Shown here: positions 18,854 through 27,296 of the stretch, piece by piece
Numbering within the stretch: position 1 is the stretch's first letter
Layout of the letters: each line of letters begins with the position of its first letter
Assembly (NCBI RefSeq): GCF_001693735.1
Contig: NZ_LWDV01000006.1
Coordinates: 173,443-237,442 of the forward strand
Source: Orenia metallireducens
GTDB taxonomy: Bacteria > Bacillota > Halanaerobiia > Halobacteroidales > Halobacteroidaceae
Direction: 5' to 3'
DNA length: 64,000 nucleotides
Translations under genes and position numbers: made by a program
Notes under the pieces: generated by a model
What the model saw: the letters and a program-made list of their open reading frames with translations, nothing else
Told to the model about the DNA's origin: nothing
Databases searched by the model: none

Positions 18854-19098
18854 GCCTTTCACCTCCATTTCATTATTTAATTGTAAAATTACAAAGATTT
18901 AATTTTTTCTTAAGAAAGTACCACGTTTATATTTTATCTTCTTATAGTTGTTATGTCAAGATAGAATACCTTTGATAGGATGTTAATCACCTTATACTTT
19001 GAATAAAGCTGACATAGATTAACCTCAAACTATAATCTGAGTCAAAAATTAAATGTTAATTACAATTTTTTACAAACAATCATTAACTCTAATATATA

Positions 19099-19761
19099 TT
19101 AGAACTCTCTAACGGTCACTTCACTTCTACCTTCTTTTAATTCTACTCTAAAGGCTTTATCAGCTACCTCACTTAGATGTTGTTGATGTGTTACTACAAC
19201 AATTTGGCGTTCAGAAAAGCCATGTACTTCCTTCAAAAACTGAGTCACCCTAACTATATACTCCTCACTAACATGTTTAGCAGGCTCATCTAAGATAATC
19301 GGTCCATCGATAGGTGGATTATTATGGCTTTGTAAGATAGCTATCCTCAAAGCCAAAGAGACAACATCAACCACCCCTCCTCCACGAGCATCTTGGGGTT
19401 CATTTTTAACTCTATACTTACCTTCTTGAGAGACTACATAGAAATCTGCCCAAGGCTGTCCTCCACGACTTCTAAGCTCTATCTCAAAGCTGAAATTCTC
19501 CCCAAAAACATACTGCAAGAAATGGGTTACTAAAGACTCTATCTGCTGTCTAGACTGCTCTCTAGCAAATTCAGAGGTCTCATGAAAGAGAAGGTTGACC
19601 TGCTCCAATAAATCCTTTTCACTCTTTCGTTTCTCTAATTTCAGCTTACTCTCTTTAATTACCTGCTCTATATGCTCTTTAGTACCTCTCTTCTGATCAT
19701 ACTCACTTTGTAATCTATTTATATTCCCCTCTAAATCTTTAATTATACTAGCTATAGGCAT
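19099..19761 (-). CDS. SbcC/Rad50-like ATPase, C-terminal half as a separate protein
   Basis: A 220-residue protein that has only the C-lobe of an SMC/Rad50-type ATPase. A short coiled coil (about residues 5-75) leads into the lobe. The ABC signature region is DARGGGVVDVVSLALR (about 124-139), Walker B is PIILDEP (D158, E159) and the H-loop is VVTHQQ (H192). It has no Walker A and no hook Cys, so it needs a partner for ATP hydrolysis; that is presumably the product of 20171-21763, two genes upstream. The RBS is GGGAGGAG. The separation into two genes, with a small coiled-coil gene between, is not the normal single-chain SbcC layout. Confidence 0.85.
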   Translation of the reverse strand: MPIASIIKDLEGNINRLQSEYDQKRGTKEHIEQVIKESKLKLEKRKSEKDLLEQVNLLFHETSEFAREQSRQQIESLVTHFLQYVFGENFSFEIELRSRGGQPWADFYVVSQEGKYRVKNEPQDARGGGVVDVVSLALRIAILQSHNNPPIDGPIILDEPAKHVSEEYIVRVTQFLKEVHGFSERQIVVVTHQQHLSEVADKAFRVELKEGRSEVTVREF

Positions 19762-19789
19762 ATAAACTCCTCCCTACCTAAGTTATAGT

Positions 19790-19860
19790 AAAGAGTAACA
19801 AATGACAGTTAAAGTATAAAATCTACTTGTCACCCATTACTCATCACCCTGTTACTCTTT
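19790..19860. repeat. Small inverted repeat between the coiled-coil and ATPase-C genes
   Basis: AAAGAGTAACA (19790-19800) and TGTTACTCTTT (19850-19860) are exact inverted arms. The interior ACTTGTCACCCATTACTCAT resembles the interior of element F at 40412-40460. The right arm overlaps the stop codon of the coiled-coil gene. It could act as a transcript hairpin or be a repeat insertion. Confidence 0.55.
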
Positions 19861-20127
19861 ATTTACTTTCCCTTGCAATACATCTTTATCAGGTAACATC
19901 TCCTTAGCCTGTTTTAATAATTTTTGAAGCTTAGCTTCTGTCTTTTTGATTTCTTCTTCTAAATTTTCAGGCTCTACTCCAAATTCTTTAATTTCTGCTA
20001 CCAACTTCTCATTATCCTTCTTTAAAGATTCCATTCTTGCTTCACTTTGCATCTTCAATCTATTAGCAGTATCTAACTCTTTTTTTATCTGAGTAATCTC
20101 TTGTTCATATTTCGCCATATTAGCCAT
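19852..20127 (-). CDS. Small coiled-coil protein between the two ATPase halves
   Basis: A 91-residue protein of almost uninterrupted charged heptads (KYEQEITQIKKELDTANRLK ... EEEIKKTEAKLQKLLKQAKE), with a break at FGVEPENLE that may form a helical hairpin. It has no Cys. AAAGGATG lies upstream of the ATG. It lies 43 bases after the N-half gene and 90 bases before the C-half gene of the split ATPase. A role as a linker or as part of the coiled-coil arm is inference from location and composition. Confidence 0.8.
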   Translation of the reverse strand: MANMAKYEQEITQIKKELDTANRLKMQSEARMESLKKDNEKLVAEIKEFGVEPENLEEEIKKTEAKLQKLLKQAKEMLPDKDVLQGKVNKE

Positions 20128-20170
20128 TTAAATCATCCTTTCTATTTATTATAAAATACTCTTCACTATA

Positions 20171-21763
20171 TCATTGCCCTTTTATCTCTTCTAAGATATG
20201 CTCTATCACATTCTCATCAACAGTACTTAAACAAGTTGGACATCTTCCTTCTTCTTTTAAATAGTCACCATAAGCTTTAGCTAGTTGATTGACCTTATTC
20301 TCCTGCTCTGCTAACAAAGTAGATAATTGATCAATCTCTCTTAAATTCTTTGCCCTAGCTTGGTTAAATTCCAATAACTTGGCAAGTTTAACCTTCTCTT
20401 CAAGCATAATACCAACTATCTCTTCTGCCTTATCTATATTGGTTAATGATTTAGCTTGGATATACTCTTTTCTATACTCAGCTCTCATTGACTTCTGTTT
20501 AGTTAATACTTTACTTAAAGTCTTAGCCTTTTCTAAGAGATAAGGTAACTCTTTATCTATAATATCTAATGCTTTAATAACATTCTTACTTGATTCAGTA
20601 ACCTTCTGGTTAGCCTCTATATCTCTGATATTCTCCTGATAAGCTTGATGGTATTTGATTAAAAAAGCAAACTTACTACTCTCTTCACTGAGTAAATTAC
20701 ATATCTCTTCTACCTTACCTAGCCCCTCAAGCTCTTCTAGTATCCTCTTTCCAACCTTGATACTATGCTCTTGCTTCTTATAATCCATAAAATACTTATT
20801 TAAGGACCTCAGTCTATTAACACTTAAACTTAGTTGCTCATATATCTTAAATAGTTCATCCATATCCTCTAACTTATCTAATATTTTAGTACAAATATTC
20901 AATTCTGCTTGTTCTTCTCTGTAATCCTTTAGATAAACTTTTAACTTATCTAACCTGCTACTATTATCAGCCAAACTAGAATAAATCACCTCTAGCTTAT
21001 CTAAATTACTTAGTTGATTCAATATTTTATCAATCTCTTTTTGCTCAGAGGCAATCTGCTCTTCTCTATTTTTAAGATACTTTAATTTTTCTAATCTATT
21101 ATTACTATTCTTTAATTCAAGTAATATCTGCTTTTGAGAATTAATATCCTCTTTAATTTTATCTAAGTCATCAAATTCTTTTAACTTCTCCTCATTCTCT
21201 GCAATCAATTCTAATAGTTGGCTCTGTTCTGCATTATTTCTTTTAATATCTCTAGTAGTATTTTGGATAGCTACATCAACAACATGGACATTGATCAATC
21301 TACCTAAGGTCTTTGCTCTAATCGAACCACTATCAGTTAAAAGAAATGCTCCTTCCAATTGATAATCTATATTCAAAGTAGTCTCATCATCTGTACCTAA
21401 ATAGATTTTTCTCATCCCATGAATCTTCAATATCTCTTCAGGAACTCCACTACCTACCTTCTCAAAGATATGTTCTTCACCTTCAGGGGTAGTTAAGATA
21501 TACCTATTCTTACTAGGAGTACGCTTTCGAATAATCTTAAAGCCATTACTCAACTCAATCCCCACCTGGCACTTCTTCTTACCATGGCGAATAAAATCAT
21601 TTCCTCTAGGCTCATTATATAAGACCCACCTTAGAGCCCTAATGATTGCCGATTTTCCTTGATCAGAGGGTCCTGTAATAACATTCAATCCTTGATCAAG
21701 ATTTAATTTACTATTCTCATGGGATTGAAAATTTATTAGCTCAATACTTTTAATACTTACCAT
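20171..21763 (-). CDS. SbcC/Rad50-like ATPase, N-terminal half with repeats and CPTC hook
   Basis: A 530-residue protein that begins as a Rad50/SbcC N-lobe: IELINFQSHENSKLNLDQG, Walker A GPSDQGKS (31-38) and a Q-loop at YQLEG (Q135). Residues about 170-500 are helical and built from roughly 47-residue repeats of the form RLxxLxxYxxDY...ILxxLExxxxLxxIYxxLS. CPTC (508-511) lies only about 20 residues from the C-terminus. In normal SbcC this hook is at mid-chain and is followed by the returning coil and the C-lobe, which are absent here. The start ATG overlaps the stop of the nuclease gene (TAATG), so translation is coupled. Confidence 0.87.
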   Translation of the reverse strand: MVSIKSIELINFQSHENSKLNLDQGLNVITGPSDQGKSAIIRALRWVLYNEPRGNDFIRHGKKKCQVGIELSNGFKIIRKRTPSKNRYILTTPEGEEHIFEKVGSGVPEEILKIHGMRKIYLGTDDETTLNIDYQLEGAFLLTDSGSIRAKTLGRLINVHVVDVAIQNTTRDIKRNNAEQSQLLELIAENEEKLKEFDDLDKIKEDINSQKQILLELKNSNNRLEKLKYLKNREEQIASEQKEIDKILNQLSNLDKLEVIYSSLADNSSRLDKLKVYLKDYREEQAELNICTKILDKLEDMDELFKIYEQLSLSVNRLRSLNKYFMDYKKQEHSIKVGKRILEELEGLGKVEEICNLLSEESSKFAFLIKYHQAYQENIRDIEANQKVTESSKNVIKALDIIDKELPYLLEKAKTLSKVLTKQKSMRAEYRKEYIQAKSLTNIDKAEEIVGIMLEEKVKLAKLLEFNQARAKNLREIDQLSTLLAEQENKVNQLAKAYGDYLKEEGRCPTCLSTVDENVIEHILEEIKGQ

Positions 21764-22743
21764 TAATTATTCTCACCACCTTGACCAACTTCTTCCTGTG
21801 CCAACTCCAACCTGTGTAATGCTTCTTTAATTGTACCTTCTTCTAATCCTTTATTACTAGCTATCTTATTTAAGATGGCATCGATACTAAAGACCTTAAA
21901 TTCATCGGAAGCCTTTATCTGTCTGATAAATTCAGCCAGTTTCCTCTCCCTAAACTTCTCTTCCTCAATAGCTCTACGATCTAAGACCTCTTTACCTTTT
22001 GGGGCAGACTTTAGCTTTCTTAGAGTAATATTAACCTCATCCTTCAACTCAATAATAGCTACTTGAGGAGTTCTATTAATCTCTTTGATATCAGCACTTG
22101 CCCTTACTAAAGAGCCTGGATTTAAGAAATATCTACCTTTATATTCCCTTACCCCAAAGCCTAAATGATAATGGCCTGCAATAGTAATATCTGCCTCTGT
22201 CTCTACACCTTCAATTAAAGTAAATCCAGATTCAAAGAAGGGTCTATCCAATAACATCCCATGAACTATATGGATAGCATAATCAGCACTACTACTCTTT
22301 TTAACATGATAAGCATTACTATCCTTATTATCTAGGGTATAATCGAAGTTCCTTCCAGATAGTTGTAAGGTTATACCACTTTCACCATCTAATAAGATCG
22401 GCTTATCAGGAATCAAATTAACAACCCCTGAAGCAATCAATAATCCTAGCATTGTTCGTGGTAATGTTTGAGGGTTATGACCATATAAATCATGGTTTCC
22501 TGCTACTATGTAAATTGGTTTAGGATAAGTCCTTAATAACTTAACAAACTCACCAACCACAGAAGGAGCTGTATCTGGTCGGTCAAATAAATCTCCACCA
22601 TGGAGAATATAATCAACCTCTTCCTCAATTGCAATTTCTCTAACCTCTTCTAACTTCCTCAATAAGGTCTCTTTAAAGTCATCCAATCTTCTACTTGGAT
22701 TTGTACCTCTAATATGGGTATCTGTCAAAAATAAGAGTTTCAT
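21763..22743 (-). CDS. SbcD/Mre11-like metallophosphoesterase (nuclease subunit)
   Basis: A 326-residue DNA-repair exonuclease-family protein. The calcineurin-type metal motifs are all present: FLTDTHIRG, LHGGDLFDRPD, VAGNHDLYGH, IVHGMLL and IAGHYHLGFG. A charged helical C-terminal part (about 240-326) is the place for the ATPase-binding region. It is shorter than the usual SbcD (about 380-410 residues). It begins four bases after recX and overlaps the ATPase N-half gene, so the two are predicted to form an Mre11-Rad50-type complex that processes DNA ends. Confidence 0.88.
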   Translation of the reverse strand: MKLLFLTDTHIRGTNPSRRLDDFKETLLRKLEEVREIAIEEEVDYILHGGDLFDRPDTAPSVVGEFVKLLRTYPKPIYIVAGNHDLYGHNPQTLPRTMLGLLIASGVVNLIPDKPILLDGESGITLQLSGRNFDYTLDNKDSNAYHVKKSSSADYAIHIVHGMLLDRPFFESGFTLIEGVETEADITIAGHYHLGFGVREYKGRYFLNPGSLVRASADIKEINRTPQVAIIELKDEVNITLRKLKSAPKGKEVLDRRAIEEEKFRERKLAEFIRQIKASDEFKVFSIDAILNKIASNKGLEEGTIKEALHRLELAQEEVGQGGENN

Positions 22744-22747
22744 TCAA

Positions 22748-23383
22748 TCACTCCTTATCTAAATCATCTAAAACTAAATTAATAATATCAAAGCTGAACC
22801 CCTTTCTTTGTAATGATTGAGCTAATTTATTTCGTTTCTCCCAATCATCATATTTCCGGTATCGCTTCTCCTTCTTCTTAGCCAGCTTAAAAGCATTCTG
22901 ATACTGGAGATCATAACTGTATTCAGTATCTAATACCTCATTAATTATTCTCTCATCTACACCTTTTTCCTTAAGCTGCATCTTAATTACCCAAGGTCCA
23001 TAATTTCTAGTTACCCTATCTCTAATCCAAGCCCCTGCAAACTCTCTATCATCAATATAATTTAATCTCTCTAATACTCTAATTACCTGTTCAATAATAA
23101 ATTCATCAAAACCTTTATCAGCTAACCTATCCTTTAACTCTTGATAACTTCTCTGCCGATAAGATAAAAGGTTAAAAGCAGCCTTTTTGGCTTGAATAAA
23201 TTCTTCTTGATTTAAGATATACTCTAAGATGTCCTCTGTTAATTTATAGCCTTTCTTTAAATTAAATTTATAAATTAACTCTGCATCTATTCCCATCAAA
23301 AATTCCCCATCAACAAAGATAGAACACCTTCCACTATCTCTCTTTTGAGCTTCAATCTTAGTTATTTCTCCAACAAAATCCAT
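22748..23383 (-). CDS. recX: Recombination regulator RecX
   Basis: A 211-residue RecX, which binds the RecA filament and modulates its activity. The three-helix repeats are seen in AAFNLLSYRQRSYQELKDRL, RVLERLNYIDDREFAGAWIR and KLAQSLQRKGFSFDIINLVL. The start MDFVGEITKIEAQKRD at 23383 (AAAGGTA upstream) gives the usual length; the frame is open to 23500 but the extra 39 residues do not fit the family. It lies downstream of recA with a 570-base gap and upstream of the nuclease operon. Confidence 0.92.
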   Translation of the reverse strand: MDFVGEITKIEAQKRDSGRCSIFVDGEFLMGIDAELIYKFNLKKGYKLTEDILEYILNQEEFIQAKKAAFNLLSYRQRSYQELKDRLADKGFDEFIIEQVIRVLERLNYIDDREFAGAWIRDRVTRNYGPWVIKMQLKEKGVDERIINEVLDTEYSYDLQYQNAFKLAKKKEKRYRKYDDWEKRNKLAQSLQRKGFSFDIINLVLDDLDKE

Positions 23384-23527
23384 TACCTTTAACACCCCAT
23401 AATCCTTATTAACTAAACCTTTATCAGAATTATTTCTTATATAGATTTTTGAATCTACAATTAAATTTAAATTTGTCTTTATAGATAGATAATTAGACAC
23501 TTTTTATAGTTAATGTTTTTAAAAGCG

Positions 23528-23735
23528 AAAAGAATTAATGTTTGAACGAAACAAATATTTTCAATAAATAATAGTAATCATATAATCTTTGAATTAGAAC
23601 TCTAAAAATTATTAATTTTAATAGAACCTTGATTGCATAGTGAGTGGGCTTTGCCACGGAAGGTTCCAAGGATGAACCCGTAGGTTTGCTTACTTTTAGG
23701 GCAATGCCAAAAGTAAGGTACCCTTAAGTGCAACC
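23528..23735 (+). repeat. Intergenic repeat family 2, copy 2
   Basis: AATTAATGTTTGAACGAAAC at the left and GAGTGGGCTTTGCCACGGAA at 23642-23661 match the minus strand of 6058-6352. The right part has its own inverted pair, TTACTTTTAGGGCA/TGCCAAAAGTAAG. It is shorter than copy 1. Confidence 0.6.
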
Positions 23736-23848
23736 TAAAAAACTTTACTTACTTTTCAAATTAAAAATATTTAAATATACCGATAAAGTTTTATTTTAAT
23801 TCACACATCTATAACTAAAAGATTCTATATATATCAATCAAAACCTCC

Positions 23849-23895
23849 ATTTATTAATAAGAGAATGGGATTATCCCATTCTCTTATTAATAAAT
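23849..23895. repeat. 47-base perfect palindrome downstream of recA
   Basis: Two exact 23-base arms (left arm ending AGAGAATGGGAT, right arm starting ATCCCATTCTCT) with a single T at the centre. Neither side has a proper U-tract. It is about 60 bases beyond the recA stop, next to the recA terminator. It may be a structured transcript end or a relic of a repeat. Confidence 0.8.
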
Positions 23896-23930
23896 ATAAA
23901 GCTTATTCAAGTTAAAGTTAGTGAATTAAA

Positions 23931-23952
23931 AAAGCCCTTTAAAGGGCTTTTT
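23931..23952 (-). terminator. recA terminator
   Basis: AAAGCCCTTTAAAGGGCTTT on the minus strand, followed by a short T-run, immediately after the recA stop. Confidence 0.88.
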
Positions 23953-23954
23953 CA

Positions 23955-25028
23955 TTAAGCTGACTCTTTATTCTCTTTCTTTCCTTTAGTATCTTTAGCT
24001 TTATCCTTGTCTTCCTTCTCAGGTTTAGCTTCTTCTTGAATTATTCCCAGCTTAACCTTAACCTTACGCTCAATCTCTTTTAATAGCTCTGGCTTGGTCT
24101 CTAAATAATTTTTAAAGTTATCCCTACCTTGCTCTCTATGGTCATCACCATAAGAGTACCAAGAACCAGCCCTATCAACTATGTCATAATCTACTGCCAT
24201 ATCTAAAATACAGCCTGCTGCTGAAATTCCAGTACCATACATAATATCAAATTCAGCAGTTTTAAATGGAGCTGCAACCTTATTCTTAACTACCTTTACT
24301 TGTGTTCTACTACCTAGATATTCATCACCATCTTTAATAGTCTGTCTTCTTCTTACATCTAATCTAACTGAAGAGTAGAATTTAAGAGCTCGTCCACCAG
24401 AAGTAGTCTCTGGACTACCAAACATTACTCCAACTTTTTCACGGATTTGGTTAATAAAGACACATGTACATTTAGATTTACTTAATACACCAGATAACTT
24501 TCTCATCGCTTGAGACATCAAACGTGCTTGAAGTCCAACATGAGCATCACCCATCTCACCTTCAATTTCAGCCTTTGGTACCAATGCTGCTACTGAGTCA
24601 ATAACAATTAAGTCTACAGCACCACTACGAGCCAACGCTTCACATATCTCTAAAGCATCCTCTCCTGTATTAGGTTGGGATACTAAAAGTTCATCAATAT
24701 TCACTCCTAGATTCTGAGCATATTTAGGATCCAAGGCATGCTCTGCGTCAATAAACGCAGCTACTCCACCTTCTTTTTGCACCTCCGCAATCATATGTAG
24801 GGTTACTGTAGTCTTACCAGAACTCTCTGGACCATAAACCTCTATAATTCTCCCTTTAGGAACACCACCTACACCTAAAGCCACATCTAAAGATAAAGCA
24901 CCTGTAGAGATAGCCTCTACATCCATAACCTTAGCTTCACCTAACTTCATGATTGAGCCTTTACCAAATTCCTTCTCAATCTGGCTAAGTGTTCTCTCTA
25001 AAGCTTTCTTCTTTTCTGCTAATGACAT
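23955..25028 (-). CDS. recA: Recombinase RecA
   Basis: A 357-residue recombinase that forms filaments on single-stranded DNA for strand exchange and the SOS response. Walker A is GPESSGKTT, loop L1 is [39 protein letters not shown] gives loop L2, and the C-terminal tail is acidic and lysine-rich ([19 protein letters not shown]). The RBS is AAGGAG. It stands alone between its own promoter and terminator. No clear Gram-positive LexA box was seen in the upstream region. Confidence 0.99.
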   Translation of the reverse strand: MSLAEKKKALERTLSQIEKEFGKGSIMKLGEAKVMDVEAISTGALSLDVALGVGGVPKGRIIEVYGPESSGKTTVTLHMIAEVQKEGGVAAFIDAEHALDPKYAQNLGVNIDELLVSQPNTGEDALEICEALARSGAVDLIVIDSVAALVPKAEIEGEMGDAHVGLQARLMSQAMRKLSGVLSKSKCTCVFINQIREKVGVMFGSPETTSGGRALKFYSSVRLDVRRRQTIKDGDEYLGSRTQVKVVKNKVAAPFKTAEFDIMYGTGISAAGCILDMAVDYDIVDRAGSWYSYGDDHREQGRDNFKNYLETKPELLKEIERKVKVKLGIIQEEAKPEKEDKDKAKDTKGKKENKESA

Positions 25029-25100
25029 ACTTATCCACTCCTTCTATTAATATAAGCCTAGAAGCCCGAAATAATCATTGTTCTTCTTTAATATGATAAT

Positions 25101-25129
25101 ATTATATTATATATCTTTTTAAAAAGCAA
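25101..25129 (-). promoter_or_regulatory. Predicted recA promoter
   Basis: On the minus strand TTGCTT (25124-25129), 17 bases and TATAAT (25101-25106), about 75 bases before the recA ATG. No GAAC-N4-GTTC type SOS box overlaps it. Confidence 0.65.
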
Positions 25130-25194
25130 TTACATAAAATGTATACCCTACTAATGATACTTAATCAATACTTTTTTATTTTACTATTAAAATT

Positions 25195-25766
25195 CTATAA
25201 CTCTACTTCAAATAAAAAGTTATAAACAGAACCCTTGGGTGTTAGCCTACTTTTCATTAATGATATCTTCTTTATCTTCTGTTTACAGTTAATTTCAGAG
25301 GAAAACTCCTCTAATCTCTTACTAATTAACGTAAAATTCTTCTCCTGACGGACTTGTCCTGCCTAAAGTAATATGAGGAATATAACTATGAGACTCCCTC
25401 TTAAACCCCAAATCCAGCATTGACTCTTCAACCAACTGTTGTAATTTCTTTAAATTCTCTTGTCCATCATCTATTCCAGTCCAAATCACCTGGGGATAGA
25501 TAGTCTATATTGGGAAAGGCGCCTAACCCCTTAAATCATAATATCAAATTTCTCAATTCTTCCTTGTAAGCCTAATAATTTCTCTTGAATAGCGTCGATA
25601 TTAGTTACATTAACTTCACCCAAGAATTTAAGGGTAATATGAAATTTATACTTATCGACCCATTTAATCTGTAAAGAACAGTCCCTTAAAATATTCTTTT
25701 CTCTAACCTCTCCTTAACAATCTCTTCTAATTCTACAGCAATAAAGAGCCTTAACTCTTCATCCAC
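25195..25766 (-). pseudogene. thpR: Decayed RNA 2',3'-cyclic phosphodiesterase (ThpR/LigT)
   Basis: The minus strand carries a recognisable 2H phosphoesterase of full length (about 190 codons) in several frames. It starts with GTG after GGAGGAG, reading DEELRLFIAVELEEIVKERL, then a TAA. After a frame change it reads WVDKYKFHITLKFLGEV, with the first HxT motif. A further stop follows LQGRIEKFDIMI. After more shifts come VIWTGIDDGQEN..YIPHITLGRTSPSGEEF, with the second HxT, and ISLMKSRLTPKGSVYNFLFE before the natural stop. At least two nonsense changes and three frameshifts make it a pseudogene. Its place between cinA and recA is the usual one for thpR. Confidence 0.88.
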
Positions 25767-25871
25767 TTTAAATCTCCTCCTTCTAAATTCCTATACTCCA
25801 GAAGATTTAATTAAAACCGAGATTAACTTTAAGCTGTTTTAAAGCACCAATCAATTAAACCTTAGCTCTAC

Positions 25872-27278
25872 CTAATCTCCTTCTTCTTTATCCATTTCTT
25901 TATCATTAATCAACTTTCTTTCTAAGATAAATCCACTATGCCGATCATAAAACTTAATAATATCAACTACATCTAAGGACCACTTCTCTAAATTAACCTC
26001 TTCCTCCTTATTATAATGTAATAAAGCTACAGAATAAGGTATCCCTTGCTCACTCTGTAAACCTCTAATACCAGAAGCACCAGTAGTTCCTGCATCTATA
26101 ATTGTAGTCCCTTTTATATCATAAATCTTAAATACATGGTCATGACCATGTAGTAATAGGGGAATCTCCCCTAATAATCCTTTTCCTAACTTAAAGTTAT
26201 GAGTAATCACTATATCAGGACTTACCTTTAATCTAGCAATTAACTCTTCTAACCCCTGTTTATACTCTTCCATATCCTCTTCTTGTAAAGGCTTAATCTG
26301 ATTACTCTTAGCAGCAGGATCTTCTACCCCCGCTACCACTAACCCCTTAATATTGATTACATCTGCTTGTAAGACGATTACATTCTCAAACTCTCTCATA
26401 CTCTCTACAATATCTGGAGAATCATGATTACCTGCTATAAAGATATAAGGGACATTTAAATCATCTATTCTCCTTAATAATTCACCTTCAAGGGGAGTAC
26501 CATAATCGGTAATATCTCCTGTGTCAATAATTAAATCTACTGCAAAGCTATCTACTATCTGTTCTACAAAGGGTAAAGCAACAGGATTATTATGAATATC
26601 TGTAATATGTAAAACCTTTAAATCCCCAGTTACTCTGCTTAAAGGTCGTAAAGTGTCGACTTTTGAGAATAACTCTGCCATATTTGAAGCAATCAATTGC
26701 ATCTCTTCACCTAATTGATCTATGCTATCTAACCCCTTTTGAATCATACCAATCATCCATGGCGCTGCTTCTAACATTCCCTCAAAATTGGGATCATTAA
26801 ACTTTGATAAATCATAAGTATAATAAGTCATTGACGATAAAATAAGAACAATTATAATCCCAGTTATAGTTCCTATTAAAATAGATTGACGATCAAAATT
26901 GATTAGACTTGCCCCAACTATTCCACCTAATATAGCTATCACAATTAACCTGATAACAAATAGTTGAACAACAATATTCCCCTTCTCTTTTAGTAGAGAT
27001 ATTAACTCATCTTTACTATTGATATTCTCAATTATTGAGTTTAACCTCTCTTGATGAATGGCATCTAAGGTCAAGTTTATATCTAAAGGAGACTTATGGG
27101 TAGCAGCTTTGATTCTACCTACAGGAGGAAAATCAAAGACTGTAGCTGGTTGATCTGATATCTTTAAATTAATTTCAACATCAAAAGCACTTAATTTATA
27201 TACCTTTGCAGAAGTAAAATTAATTAAAAATAATATAATTACAGCTGCTAAAATTACTCTTCCCACTAGCCCCTTCAT
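25872..27278 (-). CDS. Membrane-anchored metallophosphoesterase
   Basis: A 468-residue protein. The N-terminal signal/anchor (about 6-24) is followed by an extracytoplasmic region to about 105, two more hydrophobic helices (about 106-153) and a calcineurin-type phosphoesterase domain (about 220-420) with HITDIHNNP, IIDTGDITDYG, FIAGNHDSPD, VITHNFKLG and LLHGHDHVF. The topology puts the catalytic domain on one side of the membrane as a peripheral module, but which side is uncertain. The substrate is unknown. It lies 18 bases after cinA, so it is co-transcribed with it. Confidence 0.8.
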   Translation of the reverse strand: MKGLVGRVILAAVIILFLINFTSAKVYKLSAFDVEINLKISDQPATVFDFPPVGRIKAATHKSPLDINLTLDAIHQERLNSIIENINSKDELISLLKEKGNIVVQLFVIRLIVIAILGGIVGASLINFDRQSILIGTITGIIIVLILSSMTYYTYDLSKFNDPNFEGMLEAAPWMIGMIQKGLDSIDQLGEEMQLIASNMAELFSKVDTLRPLSRVTGDLKVLHITDIHNNPVALPFVEQIVDSFAVDLIIDTGDITDYGTPLEGELLRRIDDLNVPYIFIAGNHDSPDIVESMREFENVIVLQADVINIKGLVVAGVEDPAAKSNQIKPLQEEDMEEYKQGLEELIARLKVSPDIVITHNFKLGKGLLGEIPLLLHGHDHVFKIYDIKGTTIIDAGTTGASGIRGLQSEQGIPYSVALLHYNKEEEVNLEKWSLDVVDIIKFYDRHSGFILERKLINDKEMDKEEGD

Positions 27279-27296
27279 TTTATCTTCCTTTCTATA

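Noticed and set aside
25029-25200. LexA/SOS box upstream of recA
   Set aside because: GAACAATGATTATTTC looks partly like a box, but the second half-site GTTC is absent.
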